64,000 nucleotides of DNA. Origin: UBA685 sp002299005 (GTDB taxonomy: Bacteria > Pseudomonadota > Alphaproteobacteria > Puniceispirillales > Puniceispirillaceae). The stretch spans positions 246,752 to 310,751 of the forward strand of contig CAXAAH010000001.1 of NCBI GenBank assembly GCA_963966775.1. The letters are read 5' to 3'. The notes below the pieces were generated by a model. The model was not told the origin of the DNA and did not search any database. It saw only the letters and a program-made list of their open reading frames with translations. The first letter of the stretch is position 1, and each line of letters opens with the position of its first letter. This document shows positions 16,228 through 25,423 of this stretch, piece by piece. The position numbers and the translations under genes are program-made.

Positions 16228-16689
16228 ATGTCGAAAGATAAAATTATATCAGGTCGCATCGCCGAAAATAGGCGGGCGCGCTTTGATTATGATATTGAAG
16301 AGACAATCGAAGCTGGCATTGTCTTGACGGGCAGTGAGGTGAAGTCTCTGCGCACTGGCAGAGGCACGTCTATTGTTGAGAGCTATGCGGGTGAAGAGAA
16401 GGGGCAGTTGGCGCTTATTAACGCGAATATCCCTGTCTATCTGCAAGCAAGAGATAATCATGAGCCAAAGCGTATTCGCCGCTTGCTTGTTTCTGCGAGG
16501 GAAAAGAATAAGCTTTTGGGGAATATGCGCCGTGATGGGATGACATTGGTGCCGCTCGCGCTTTATTTCAATGATCGTGGTCTTGTAAAGCTGTCTCTTG
16601 GCATTGCCAAAGGCCGCAAAAAACATGACAAGCGAGAAGCCGTCAAGCAACGCGATTGGAACAGGCAAAAGCAAAGATTGCTGGGTTAA
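16228..16689 (+). CDS. smpB: SsrA-binding protein (tmRNA partner)
   Basis: Binds tmRNA and helps rescue stalled ribosomes. The protein (153 residues) shows the whole family pattern: [32 protein letters not shown] split over the first beta strands, then [13 protein letters not shown] and the basic tail [17 protein letters not shown]. The dapA-smpB pair is common in alphaproteobacteria. Convergent with the glycosylase gene, nine bases apart. Confidence 0.97.
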   Translation: MSKDKIISGRIAENRRARFDYDIEETIEAGIVLTGSEVKSLRTGRGTSIVESYAGEEKGQLALINANIPVYLQARDNHEPKRIRRLLVSAREKNKLLGNMRRDGMTLVPLALYFNDRGLVKLSLGIAKGRKKHDKREAVKQRDWNRQKQRLLG

Positions 16690-16698
16690 GAGCGCTTC

Positions 16699-17367
16699 TT
16701 ATTGAGAGGCTTGCGATCTCATATATGAGATAATTTCATCAAACATCTCAACGGTCAGCCTGTTAGTATTCACATTATAGCGCGAGCAGTGATAGCTATC
16801 GATAAGCGTCAGGTTCTGGCCGATATCATGCTTATTGAAATGGCCAAAAGGGAAGTCAGTTTGGCGCAAATCAAAGGTTTTGATAAGCGCTTTATGTGCG
16901 ATACCGCCAAGCGCCAAAATCATTTTCAAATGCTTCATGCGTTTTATTTCTGGGATTAAAAACGCATCACGGCAGGTGTTAATTTCATCACCTGTCGGCT
17001 TGTTTTGCGGTGGCACACATTTCACCGCATTGGTAATCCGCACATTATGCAATTTCAGGCTGTCATCGGCTTTTTTGCCAAATTCACCTGTGGAAAAGCC
17101 ATGTTTTGCGAGTGCCTGATAGAGCGTGTCGCCGGCAAAATCACCTGTGAAAGGGCGCCCTGTCGCATTGGCACCGCGTAAGCCAGGTGCTAGGCCGACA
17201 ATCAAAATCTCTGCGTCAATACTGCCGAAAGATGGCACAGCCCCATTATACCAATCAGGGTATTTTTCCTTGTGAGAGGTAATAAATTTATGCAGGCGAG
17301 GGCATTTCTTACACCCAATCGGTGCGACAAAATCAAGATCAAGATCTGTTAAATCTGGGCGCGGCAT
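16699..17367 (-). CDS. Uracil-DNA glycosylase, family 5 (UDGb-like)
   Basis: DNA repair enzyme removing uracil and possibly other deaminated bases. Motif 1 GLAPGLRGANATGRPFTGD and motif 3 DSYHCSRYNVNTNRLT fit the UDGb layout, which lacks the catalytic Asp/Asn of classical UDG. Cysteines C19 and C22 in GCKKCPRL, with two later ones in AVKCVPP and INTCRD, would ligate a 4Fe-4S cluster. Length 222 residues is normal. It is the downstream member of a minus-strand pair with the NYN-domain gene, eight bases apart, so co-transcription is likely. Confidence 0.88.
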   Translation of the reverse strand: MPRPDLTDLDLDFVAPIGCKKCPRLHKFITSHKEKYPDWYNGAVPSFGSIDAEILIVGLAPGLRGANATGRPFTGDFAGDTLYQALAKHGFSTGEFGKKADDSLKLHNVRITNAVKCVPPQNKPTGDEINTCRDAFLIPEIKRMKHLKMILALGGIAHKALIKTFDLRQTDFPFGHFNKHDIGQNLTLIDSYHCSRYNVNTNRLTVEMFDEIISYMRSQASQ

Positions 17368-17375
17368 AGCGGATC

Positions 17376-17900
17376 CTACCCTCTTGTGATGAGGGGTGCG
17401 ATATCTTGCAATTCGATGAAATGATCAGCCTTACGACGCAAAGCATCAGCGACCATGACAGGTGATGTGTTCGTCGATGAGACGACGGTGACTTTCACAC
17501 CTAAATCTTGGACTTCTTGTAACAAGCGGCAAAAATCGCCATCACCTGAGAACAAAAACGCATGGTCGATATGAGGCGCTAATTTTAGCATATCTAGCGC
17601 CAATTCCATATCCATATTGCCCTTAATGCGCTTTTTACCTGTGGCAGGGTCAATGAATTCGCGTGTTTGCTTCGAGACCACCTGAAAGCCATTATAATCG
17701 AGGAAATCAATCAGCTTGCGAATGGGAGATGGCTCATTAGCATCTGGCAGGGCTGTGTAATAATAGGCGCGCACCATATCGCCCTTGCTGGCAAATTCGG
17801 CTAGCATCGCTGAATAATCAATATCCAAATCAAGCAATTTTGTGGTGGCAAAGAAGTTTGAACCATCGATAAATAAAGCGGTTCTTTGTGGAAAAGACAT
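17376..17900 (-). CDS. NYN-domain (LabA/DUF88-like) putative ribonuclease
   Basis: A 174-residue single-domain protein of the PIN-like NYN family. The acidic metal-binding residues are visible in order: FIDGSNF near residue 10, NMDMELALDML in the middle and FSGDGDFCRLL after it. Such domains are predicted RNA-cleaving enzymes; the group includes cyanobacterial LabA and similar proteins in many alphaproteobacteria, mostly without assigned substrates. It is divergent from folK, with 108 bases between, and precedes the uracil-DNA glycosylase gene on the same strand. Confidence 0.85.
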   Translation of the reverse strand: MSFPQRTALFIDGSNFFATTKLLDLDIDYSAMLAEFASKGDMVRAYYYTALPDANEPSPIRKLIDFLDYNGFQVVSKQTREFIDPATGKKRIKGNMDMELALDMLKLAPHIDHAFLFSGDGDFCRLLQEVQDLGVKVTVVSSTNTSPVMVADALRRKADHFIELQDIAPLITRG

Positions 17901-18008
17901 CGGTAATCCTTTAAATAATAAAATGTGTAAAAAAGACTTTTTGGTAATGCCTAAAACTATAGATGTAAAAAATTCTGTCTGTAAAGCGCGGATTGAGGAG
18001 CGTCCATT

Positions 18009-18506
18009 ATGAATACTGCTTTTGTTGCTATTGGAGGCAATTTGATTCCAGATGGCTATGAGACGCTAGAGGCTGTGATGGCTGATGCCAGAGAGGCGCT
18101 CGGCCAAGAGGCGTTGATAATCGAAAAATGCAGCCAGTGGTTCGAGACAGCCCCGGTGCCTATCTCTGATCAGCCATGGTTTTTGAATGCGGTTATGCAG
18201 GTGAAAACAAACCTGTCTGAAACCGACCTATTGGCAAGATTGCATTATATCGAGGCGAATTTCGGGCGTGTCCGCAATATCCGCAATGAGGCGCGTATTC
18301 TTGACCTTGATCTGATTGATTATCAGGGGCTTGTCAGAGATGATGAGGCCATCATTTTACCGCATCCGCGCATGCATCTCAGGGCCTTTGTGTTATTGCC
18401 AATCCAAGATATTGACCCTGATTGGGTTCACCCTGTGTTAAATAAAGATGTTTCAACCCTGATAGATGAAATGCCAGAAGGGCAAGATATTCGGCCAAAA
18501 GCCTAA
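18009..18506 (+). CDS. folK: 6-hydroxymethyl-7,8-dihydropterin pyrophosphokinase
   Basis: Transfers pyrophosphate from ATP to hydroxymethyldihydropterin in folate synthesis. The first strand AFVAIGGNL, the ATP-site ILDLDLIDYQG and the signature LPHPRMHLRAFVLLPI match HPPK; 165 residues is standard. The folate product connects functionally to the THF-dependent sarcosine and DMG enzymes in this window, but not through shared transcription. GAGG-type ribosome-binding site (gaggag, 17995-18000). Confidence 0.93.
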   Translation: MNTAFVAIGGNLIPDGYETLEAVMADAREALGQEALIIEKCSQWFETAPVPISDQPWFLNAVMQVKTNLSETDLLARLHYIEANFGRVRNIRNEARILDLDLIDYQGLVRDDEAIILPHPRMHLRAFVLLPIQDIDPDWVHPVLNKDVSTLIDEMPEGQDIRPKA

Positions 18507-18522
18507 AAAAGCTTGCTTTTTT
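18505..18522 (+). terminator. Weak terminator-like hairpin after folK
   Basis: AAAAAAG (18505-18511) pairs with CTTTTTT (18516-18522) around loop CTTG, overlapping the folK stop codon. The stem is nearly all A-T and short, so termination may be partial; the T-run is part of the stem. Confidence 0.45.
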
Positions 18523-18582
18523 GTGGGGAAATCTGTAATGAACATCGTCTAGCTAGCGTCTTATCACGAAGGAGCATGAGAA

Positions 18583-19005
18583 ATGGCACGCGTAACCGTT
18601 GAAGATTGTATCGAAAAAATCCCAAATCGTTTTGATTTGGTGCTGACAGCTGCCCAGCGCGCGCGTTCAATTCAAAAGGGCGAATTGCTGACGATTGACC
18701 GTGATAATGACAAAAACCCAGTGGTTGCCCTGCGTGAGATTGCTGATGAGACAATTGAGCCAGAGCGTATGCGCGACGGTATTATCAAGAACATGCAGCG
18801 TTTGAACCAGAATGAAGAGCATGAGCGTTCATCTGATGAAGCGGCTGAAATGGCGAAAATCGACCTTGATGAAATGGTTGGCGCCGCATCAGACGAAGCC
18901 TATGGCGATGCTGGTATGCAGGTTGGCTCATTGGAAGATGCCCCATCTGAAGAAGTTTCAGGCTTTGAAGATGTTGACCTTGTCACACTTGAGGGTGATG
19001 ATTAA
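18583..19005 (+). CDS. rpoZ: RNA polymerase omega subunit
   Basis: Assembly/stability subunit of RNA polymerase. The conserved N-terminal 60 residues are clear: [20 protein letters not shown] then AAQRARSI, with VVALREIAD following. The protein is 140 residues, longer than E. coli omega, because of an acidic C-terminal tail typical of alphaproteobacteria. Ribosome-binding site AAGGAG. Followed after 34 bases by the ppGpp enzyme gene, the usual rpoZ-rsh pairing. Confidence 0.96.
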   Translation: MARVTVEDCIEKIPNRFDLVLTAAQRARSIQKGELLTIDRDNDKNPVVALREIADETIEPERMRDGIIKNMQRLNQNEEHERSSDEAAEMAKIDLDEMVGAASDEAYGDAGMQVGSLEDAPSEEVSGFEDVDLVTLEGDD

Positions 19006-19039
19006 ACCTGAAATGATTTCAGGAATTTTGTTTAGCTAA

Positions 19040-21166
19040 ATGCAAAATGCGTTTGAAGACCTTGTAAGCCGCATAAGAGCGTATCACCCGTCAGTGGATG
19101 AAGCGCGTCTTCTTGCGGCTTTTGAGCTTGGTGAAAAGGCGCATGAAGGCCAAACGAGAGCCTCAGGAGAGGCCTATTTCACGCATCCGATATCAGTCGC
19201 AACAATCTTGGCTGATATGCATATGGATATGGATACGATTATCACAGCCCTGCTGCATGATACGGTCGAAGATTGTGATGTCACCCTTGATCAATTAGAT
19301 ACTTTGTTTGGCGCAGAGGTTGCAGGCCTTGTAGATGGAGTCACAAAATTAACGCGTATTGAGCTTCAGTCGGAAGGCACCAAACAGGCTGAAAATCTGC
19401 GTAAGCTTGTTGTGGCGATGAGTAAAGATATCCGCGTTCTTATCGTCAAATTGGCTGATAGAACGCATAATATGCAAACAATTGATTCCTTTGCGCGTGA
19501 AGATAAAAAAGTGCGCATCGCGACTGAAACCAGAGATATTTACGGGCCGCTAGCAGAGCGTATTGGCCTCACACATATCCAGCGTGAGCTTGAAGATAGA
19601 GCCTTTGCCGTATTAGAGCCTGAACAGCGTCAAACCATTATGAACCGTCTTGATTTTCTGGCGGCTTCTACTGAAAATGTGATTTCGCGTATTTGTCAGG
19701 AAATCCAGAATAATATCGTTAAAAATGGGATTGAGTGTCAGGTGTTTGGTCGCCGCAAAACGCCTTATTCTATCTGGCGCAAAATGCAGACCAAGAACAT
19801 GCTGATGGAGCATTTGGCAGATGTTATGGGCTTTCGCCTGATTGTGCCAAGCATTGCCGAATGCTATGCCGCTCTTGGTGTGCTTCATGCCTCTTATCCG
19901 ATGGTGATGGGGCGGTTTAAAGATTATATCTCAACGCCAAAGCGTAACGGCTATAAATCTATTCATACGGCTGTTATTGGGCCGATGAACCGTAAGATTG
20001 AAATCCAAATCAGAACCGCTGATATGCATGATACGGCCGAGCGCGGGGTTGCCGCCCATTGGTCTTATAAGGCCAAGGGGGTTGATAAGCCGGCACCCGA
20101 TTATGCATGGCTACAAGATTTGATGTCGCTGATTGAGCTTGATACCGCCGCCTCTGATTTTGTCGAGCATACAAAGCTTGAAATGTATGCCGACCAAGTG
20201 TTTTGCTTTAGCCCAAGGGGTGATTTGATTGCCTTGCCAAAAGGCGCTACAGCGGTTGATTTTGCCTATGCGGTGCACTCTAAAATTGGCGATCATTGCA
20301 CAGGTGTGGTGATTAATCAAAAGGCCCGCCAATTGGCCACACAGCTTGAAAATGGTGATCAGGTTGAGATCATCACCGATGAGGATGCAAAACCAAAACC
20401 TGAATGGGAAAGTTTTGTTCAAACAGGGCGCGCGAAATCGGCGATTAAGCGCTTTAAAAGACAGACTGAATTCATCGAATTTAGCCGCGTTGGCAGGGCC
20501 TTGCTTGACCGTGAGTTTCGCTATCATGAAAAAGAGCTAGATGATGCGCTTATTGCGGATAATTTGACGGTCCTAGGCGCGGGGCGCCTGGAAGATATCT
20601 ATGCAGATATTGGTGAGGGCACGCGCACGGTAAAAGACGTCTTTTTTAGGGTTCACCCCGAAATTGAACGTGACGTCGGGTCTGAAAAAACTGAGGCCAA
20701 GCCATCTGCCAATATTGCTGCGAGCTTTGATATCGCAGAGGCTGTGGATGGTATGGCGGTGCATGTGGCAAAATGCTGTTATCCGCTACCGGGCGAAGAT
20801 GTGGTTGGTATTGTGACCACAGGCAAGGGTATCACGGTTCATGGGCGTGGTTGCGATACGTTGCGCAAATTTGTTGAAGTGCCTGAATTATGGCTAGATG
20901 TGCAGTGGAACAGGCGTGAAGTGCGCAACCAAATTGTTAAGATTAAAGCGACACTTATTCATGAACCAGGCGCGCTTGCGGCGCTTTGTGCGGGCATTGG
21001 CCAGTTAGATGCGAATATTACCAACATCCAAAGCCTGACAAGAGATAATAATTTCTTTACCTTTTTGGTTGATATTGAGGTCGAAAACCTCAGCCACTTG
21101 CAATCTATTCTTGCGGTACTAGGTTCCAATAAATATGTTGAATCCGTCTCCCGTTACACCTTCTAA
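19040..21166 (+). CDS. rsh: Bifunctional (p)ppGpp synthetase/hydrolase
   Basis: Stringent-response alarmone enzyme of 708 residues. The HD hydrolase domain has HDTVED at residues 73-78. The synthetase domain carries the RFKDY form of the RxKD loop, the hallmark of bifunctional rather than synthesis-only enzymes. A TGS domain (VFCFSPRGDLIALPKGATAVD) and a C-terminal ACT domain follow. As the only long Rsh here and next to rpoZ, it is probably the main ppGpp enzyme, which is the usual situation in alphaproteobacteria. No strong ribosome-binding site precedes the ATG. Confidence 0.96.
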   Translation: MQNAFEDLVSRIRAYHPSVDEARLLAAFELGEKAHEGQTRASGEAYFTHPISVATILADMHMDMDTIITALLHDTVEDCDVTLDQLDTLFGAEVAGLVDGVTKLTRIELQSEGTKQAENLRKLVVAMSKDIRVLIVKLADRTHNMQTIDSFAREDKKVRIATETRDIYGPLAERIGLTHIQRELEDRAFAVLEPEQRQTIMNRLDFLAASTENVISRICQEIQNNIVKNGIECQVFGRRKTPYSIWRKMQTKNMLMEHLADVMGFRLIVPSIAECYAALGVLHASYPMVMGRFKDYISTPKRNGYKSIHTAVIGPMNRKIEIQIRTADMHDTAERGVAAHWSYKAKGVDKPAPDYAWLQDLMSLIELDTAASDFVEHTKLEMYADQVFCFSPRGDLIALPKGATAVDFAYAVHSKIGDHCTGVVINQKARQLATQLENGDQVEIITDEDAKPKPEWESFVQTGRAKSAIKRFKRQTEFIEFSRVGRALLDREFRYHEKELDDALIADNLTVLGAGRLEDIYADIGEGTRTVKDVFFRVHPEIERDVGSEKTEAKPSANIAASFDIAEAVDGMAVHVAKCCYPLPGEDVVGIVTTGKGITVHGRGCDTLRKFVEVPELWLDVQWNRREVRNQIVKIKATLIHEPGALAALCAGIGQLDANITNIQSLTRDNNFFTFLVDIEVENLSHLQSILAVLGSNKYVESVSRYTF

Positions 21167-21177
21167 GGCCAAGCTTT

Positions 21178-21804
21178 ATGTTCCGTAGTCGCAATAGTCG
21201 ATACAGTCAAAAAATAAGAAATATTTTATGGCCTAAAAAGGGATTTCAGCGCTCTTTTTACTATTTGCGTGAGCGTGTAACGCGCATGTCAGCCTCAACA
21301 CATGCGCTCTCTTTGGGGGTTGCGTGCGGTGCGGCGGCATCAATGACGCCGTTTATTGGCCTGCACTTCATCATAGCCGCCGTGATAGCCTATCTTGTGC
21401 GGGGCAATTTATTTGCATCTGCGATTGGCACAATCATGGGCAATCCGTGGAGTTTTCCGCTTATTTGGGCCGCTGATAATTATGTCGGCGGGCTAGTGGT
21501 ATCTCAATTTGGCCTAGAAGAACGCCTTGCGCATATAAGCGCGACGGTTGGCCCTGATATGCCGATGGCTTTTTTCTATAAGATTACCCTAGGCGGGGTT
21601 GTATTAGCGATTGTGACATTCCCGCTTTATTATGGTCTGTCCTATTGGGGGCTTTCAAGCTGGCGGGCGCATAGGGCGCGTAAAAAGCTGGCAAAATTGG
21701 AGGCAAGACGCGCGCGCCAAGAGCCTGTTGCGCCTGAATTGCAAGCTGTAGGCCAGCCATCTTTAGCAGGTGCGCCCTCAGAGGTGGTCAAAAACCCTGA
21801 ATAG
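21178..21804 (+). CDS. DUF2062 membrane protein
   Basis: A 208-residue protein with a basic N-terminus, a DUF2062 core and three or four hydrophobic segments. The core shows SLGVACGAAASMTPFIGLH and the conserved GTIMGNPWSFPLIW block. The C-terminal 45 residues are charged and probably cytoplasmic. Function unknown; the family is typically found beside rsh/pdxJ in alphaproteobacteria, and it starts eleven bases after the rsh stop here. Confidence 0.85.
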   Translation: MFRSRNSRYSQKIRNILWPKKGFQRSFYYLRERVTRMSASTHALSLGVACGAAASMTPFIGLHFIIAAVIAYLVRGNLFASAIGTIMGNPWSFPLIWAADNYVGGLVVSQFGLEERLAHISATVGPDMPMAFFYKITLGGVVLAIVTFPLYYGLSYWGLSSWRAHRARKKLAKLEARRARQEPVAPELQAVGQPSLAGAPSEVVKNPE

Positions 21805-21851
21805 GCGTATGATCAAAACGCAAAAATATCTTGAAAAAGGTTTGGTGAATT

Positions 21852-22613
21852 ATGAGCCCTAAATCTCTTCCCTTGCGCCTTGGCGTCAATATCGATCATG
21901 TCGCAACACTTCGAAACGCGCGTGGTGGCATTCACCCAGATCCAGTTTCGGCCGCCTTGCTTGCACAACGTGCGGGGGCAGATGGTATTACTATCCATTT
22001 GCGCGAAGATAGACGCCATATCAAAGACCATGATGCGATTTCGATTAAGGAAGCGATTGATATTCCTTTGAATTTTGAGATGGCCGCAACGCTTGAAATG
22101 GTTGATTTTGCTCTGTCGCTATTACCAAATGCCTGTTGTATCGTGCCTGAAAAGCGCGAGGAAGTGACGACAGAAGGTGGTTTGGCTGTTGCGGGCCATG
22201 AAGACAGGCTCGCCCCGCTTTTTACCGCCATTAAAACAGCTGGTATCCGTCTGTCACTATTCATCGAAGCAAGCGAGCATGAGATCAGAGCGGCGGCCGC
22301 CCTTGGGGCAGATATAATAGAGCTTCATACCGGCACCTATTGTGATGCGCCAGATGAGGCGACACGCGCATCAGAATTAGCGCGCATTGCCAAAGGGGCC
22401 GCGCTTGCCCATAGCCTTGGGCTTGAGGTGCATGCAGGTCATGGTCTTGATTTTGAGACAGTCAGCGATGTTGCGGCTATTCCTGAAATGCAGGAATTGA
22501 ATATCGGGCATTTCTTGATGGGGGCCGCTCTATTTACCGGCCTTGAAGAAGCCATTGGGACAATGCATGCCAAAATGGCGGCGGCGCGGGCCAAAATGGC
22601 GGCGGCGCGCTAG
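21852..22613 (+). CDS. pdxJ: Pyridoxine 5'-phosphate synthase
   Basis: Last ring-closing step of DXP-dependent vitamin B6 synthesis. TIM-barrel protein with RLGVNIDHVATLRNARGG at the N-terminus, the acidic HLREDRRHI segment and C-terminal GHFLMGAALFTGLEEAI. It is 253 residues, slightly long because the C-terminal seven residues AKMAAAR are present twice. PLP from this pathway is needed by, among others, the ammonia-lyase of this window. Followed by acpS with 19 bases between. Confidence 0.96.
   Translation: MSPKSLPLRLGVNIDHVATLRNARGGIHPDPVSAALLAQRAGADGITIHLREDRRHIKDHDAISIKEAIDIPLNFEMAATLEMVDFALSLLPNACCIVPEKREEVTTEGGLAVAGHEDRLAPLFTAIKTAGIRLSLFIEASEHEIRAAAALGADIIELHTGTYCDAPDEATRASELARIAKGAALAHSLGLEVHAGHGLDFETVSDVAAIPEMQELNIGHFLMGAALFTGLEEAIGTMHAKMAAARAKMAAAR
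22569..22610 (+). repeat. 21-bp tandem duplication at the 3' end of pdxJ
   Basis: Units 22569-22589 and 22590-22610 are identical except for the final base and encode AKMAAAR twice, immediately before the TAG stop. A recent slippage duplication is the simplest reading. Confidence 0.95.
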
Positions 22614-22632
22614 GCCCAAGGAGTGGTGTTTG

Positions 22633-23031
22633 ATGATTTTGGGGCTTGGTAATGATGTCTGCAATAGCGATCGTATTGCAAAAGCCTATGAGCGCCATGG
22701 TGCGCGCTTTTGCGCCAAAATCCTAACGCCAGCAGAACAAGATGAAATGCAGGGCAGGGGACAAAAAACGGCCTATCTTGCCAAACGCTTTGCGGCGAAA
22801 GAAGCTATTTATAAGGCGATTGCGGCCCATATTAGCCCGCCACCATCTTGGCATGATGCCGAGGTCTTGAATGATGCGGCTGGCAAGCCTATAGTGACGC
22901 TGTCAAAACGTTGTCAGAAGGCGCTTGATGAGACAGCGGGCGCGTCGGTTATATTGCACCTAACATTATCTGATGATACGCCTTTTGCATTTGCTGTCTG
23001 TATTGCAAGCACAATTGAGACGAACGACTAG
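22633..23031 (+). CDS. acpS: Holo-[acyl-carrier-protein] synthase
   Basis: Transfers the phosphopantetheine arm from CoA to acyl carrier protein. The magnesium-binding start ILGLGNDVCNSDRI corresponds to the family GxD pattern, and LAKRFAAKEAIYKAI is the second signature. The ATG at 22633 has AGGAG nine bases upstream (22619-22623) and gives 132 residues, the normal size; the longer frame from 22543 lies inside pdxJ. The pdxJ-acpS-lepB order is widely conserved. Confidence 0.94.
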   Translation: MILGLGNDVCNSDRIAKAYERHGARFCAKILTPAEQDEMQGRGQKTAYLAKRFAAKEAIYKAIAAHISPPPSWHDAEVLNDAAGKPIVTLSKRCQKALDETAGASVILHLTLSDDTPFAFAVCIASTIETND

Positions 23032-23060
23032 TATTTTATTGATAGAAAGTATCATTGGGA

Positions 23061-23798
23061 ATGGCGAAGCAAAAACAAAAAGAAACATGGCGTGATACCT
23101 TTAAAACCATTGGTATAGCCGTTCTGATCGCGCTTAGTTTCAGGTCGTTCTTGTTTGAACCTTTTAATATCCCCTCAGGGTCTATGATCCCGACCTTATT
23201 GGTGGGTGATTATCTGTTTGTGTCTAAATATTCTTACGGCTACTCACGCTATTCTTTCCCGCTTGGCGCTATTCCCTTTGAGGGGCGCATTATGGGCGAT
23301 GAGCCTGCGCGCGGTGATGTGGTTGTCTTCCGCCCTCCTTCAAAGCCGTCGGTGAATTTTATTAAGCGTATTGTAGGTCTGCCAGGTGATAAGATCCAGC
23401 TAAAGGCAGGTCAGCTCTATATTAATGATAAGGTGTTGCCGCGCCGTATGGTTGGCACAAAGACAGCGACTATCGGCTATCGAGACGTTAAGATAACCTC
23501 TTATGAAGAGGTGATGGATAATGGTAAAAGCTATGTTATTCAAGAGCTTAGCGATAGTGACAGAATGGATAATACAGGTGTTTATCAGGTGCCGGCAGGT
23601 CATTATTTCATGATGGGCGATAATCGCGACCAGTCAAATGATAGCCGCTTTCTTGATATTGGGACGATCCCTTATGAGAATTTGATCGGCCGCGCAGAAT
23701 TTTTGTTCTTTAGTGTCGATCAATCAGCACGTCTTTGGGAAATTTGGAAATGGCCATTTGCGATAAGGTTTAACCGTATCGCCGATGGCATTGAATAA
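23061..23798 (+). CDS. lepB: Signal peptidase I
   Basis: Inner-membrane enzyme that removes signal peptides from exported proteins, such as BamA encoded later in the window. One N-terminal transmembrane helix (about residues 15-32) precedes the catalytic serine S41 in IPSGSM; the general base K102 is in FIKRIVGLPGD. The C-terminal GHYFMMGDNRDQSNDSR box is intact. ATG 23061 is preferred over TTG 23055. Four bases lie between the gene end and rnc. Confidence 0.95.
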   Translation: MAKQKQKETWRDTFKTIGIAVLIALSFRSFLFEPFNIPSGSMIPTLLVGDYLFVSKYSYGYSRYSFPLGAIPFEGRIMGDEPARGDVVVFRPPSKPSVNFIKRIVGLPGDKIQLKAGQLYINDKVLPRRMVGTKTATIGYRDVKITSYEEVMDNGKSYVIQELSDSDRMDNTGVYQVPAGHYFMMGDNRDQSNDSRFLDIGTIPYENLIGRAEFLFFSVDQSARLWEIWKWPFAIRFNRIADGIE

Positions 23799-23801
23799 AA
23801 G

Positions 23802-24524
23802 ATGCCAAAAGATAAAGCAGACGATAAAAAAGCCGCACAGCCCTTGATGCCAGCCTATGCAACAGCGCTTCAAGAGGTCATTGGTTATGAGTTTAAAGAC
23901 ATTACTTTGTTGCGTGATGCCTTAACGCATAAAAGCGCGCCAAACGCGTCTGTGGGACATTATGAGCGTCTTGAATTCTTAGGTGATAGGGTGCTTGGTC
24001 TTGAGATCTCATACGCGCTTTTTAATCATTTCAAGGATGAAGATCAGGGCTATTTGACAAAGCGATTTCATGCGCTTGTGCAACAAAACGCCCTGGCTGG
24101 CATTGCCAAGACGCTCGATTTATCATCCTATATTATCACCGATGTGACCGGCCAAGCGGCGCGTCAAGACAAGGTGATGTCAGATGTGGTAGAAGCGCTG
24201 ATTGCGGCGATATTCATCGATGGTGGCAAAGATGCGGCAAGCCAATTTATCTTTCGCCATCTAGATATCACAAAGACCACCTCTGATGATGGTGAGGCCA
24301 ACCCAAAGTCGGCCTTGCAGGAATGGGCGATGGCACGCAAATATCCTTTGCCAACCTATGGGCTGATAGAGGTAAGCGGGCCAGATCATGCGCCCTCTTT
24401 TACCATCGAAGCGCGCCTGACGGATGAATATAAATTGCACGCAACGGGCACATCAAAAAAAGACGCTGAACAACAAGCAGCGCGTGAATTATTACGGTTG
24501 TTAAAACAGAAAGAATCTTCATGA
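23802..24524 (+). CDS. rnc: Ribonuclease III
   Basis: Cleaves double-stranded RNA in rRNA and mRNA maturation. The nuclease signature ERLEFLGDRVLGLEIS and the second acidic site VVEALIAAIFIDGG are present, followed by a C-terminal dsRNA-binding domain (PKSALQEWAMARK through KKDAEQQAARELL). The protein is 240 residues with a short charged N-terminal extension. Its stop overlaps the era start (ATGA), the classical rnc-era coupling. Confidence 0.97.
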   Translation: MPKDKADDKKAAQPLMPAYATALQEVIGYEFKDITLLRDALTHKSAPNASVGHYERLEFLGDRVLGLEISYALFNHFKDEDQGYLTKRFHALVQQNALAGIAKTLDLSSYIITDVTGQAARQDKVMSDVVEALIAAIFIDGGKDAASQFIFRHLDITKTTSDDGEANPKSALQEWAMARKYPLPTYGLIEVSGPDHAPSFTIEARLTDEYKLHATGTSKKDAEQQAARELLRLLKQKESS

Positions 24525-25423
24525 GCGAACAAACAAAAGCAGGCTTTGTTGCCTTATTAGGCGCCCCAAATGCCGGCAAATCTACGTTGATGAATGCGGT
24601 GGTTGGCCAAAAAATCTCAATCGTGACGCCAAAGGTTCAAACCACAAGAAGCCGTGTGCGCGGTATTGTGATGCATGAAAATAGTCAGATTATTTTTGTT
24701 GATACGCCCGGCATTTTTAAGCCAAAGAGACGCCTTGATAGAGCGATGGTCAGCGCCGCATGGCAGGGGGCTGATGATGCGGACACTTTGTTATTGCTCC
24801 ATGATTGCGCGCGCAAAAAGATTGATGATGACACGCTTGCGATTATCAATTCCCTCAAAGAATTGGGCCGGCCTGTGTCGCTTATCTTGAATAAGATTGA
24901 TTTGGTGACGCCTCAACAGCTTTTGCTACGAACCAAAGAGCTGTCTGAGATGATGGATTTCGACAAGGTCTTTATGGTCTCAGCCGAAAAGGAAAAGGGG
25001 CTTGATGATCTGATATCGCACCTAGCCGATATCATGATGCCAGGGCCGTTTTTATTTGACCCTGATGATCTCTCAGATTTGCCGATGCGCCTGATGGCGG
25101 CAGAGGTAATGCGTGAAAAATTATTCCTCAATCTGCACCAAGAATTGCCTTACCAGTTAACGGTTGAAACCGAACATTGGCTCGACAGGGACGATGGGTC
25201 TGTTGAGATTAGGTTGACTATCTTCGTGCAAAGAGAAGGCCATCGCGGGATTGTACTTGGCAAGGGCGGGCAGACGCTCAAGCGTATTGGTTCTATGGCG
25301 CGCCAAGAATTGCAAGATGTCTTTGACCGCAAAGTCCACCTGTTAAGCCATGTGAAATATCGCAAAGATTGGATGGACGATAAGGCGCGCTATCAAGATT
25401 GGGACCTCGATTATAATGCCTAG
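24521..25423 (+). CDS. era: Ribosome-assembly GTPase Era
   Basis: GTPase needed for 30S maturation. Motifs in order: G1 GAPNAGKST (residues 14-22), G3 DTPG (64-67), G4 NKID (127-130), then a C-terminal KH domain with HRGIVLGKGGQTLKRIG that binds the 3' end of 16S rRNA. Standard 300 residues. Overlaps rnc upstream by four bases and recO downstream by eight. Confidence 0.98.
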   Translation: MSEQTKAGFVALLGAPNAGKSTLMNAVVGQKISIVTPKVQTTRSRVRGIVMHENSQIIFVDTPGIFKPKRRLDRAMVSAAWQGADDADTLLLLHDCARKKIDDDTLAIINSLKELGRPVSLILNKIDLVTPQQLLLRTKELSEMMDFDKVFMVSAEKEKGLDDLISHLADIMMPGPFLFDPDDLSDLPMRLMAAEVMREKLFLNLHQELPYQLTVETEHWLDRDDGSVEIRLTIFVQREGHRGIVLGKGGQTLKRIGSMARQELQDVFDRKVHLLSHVKYRKDWMDDKARYQDWDLDYNA

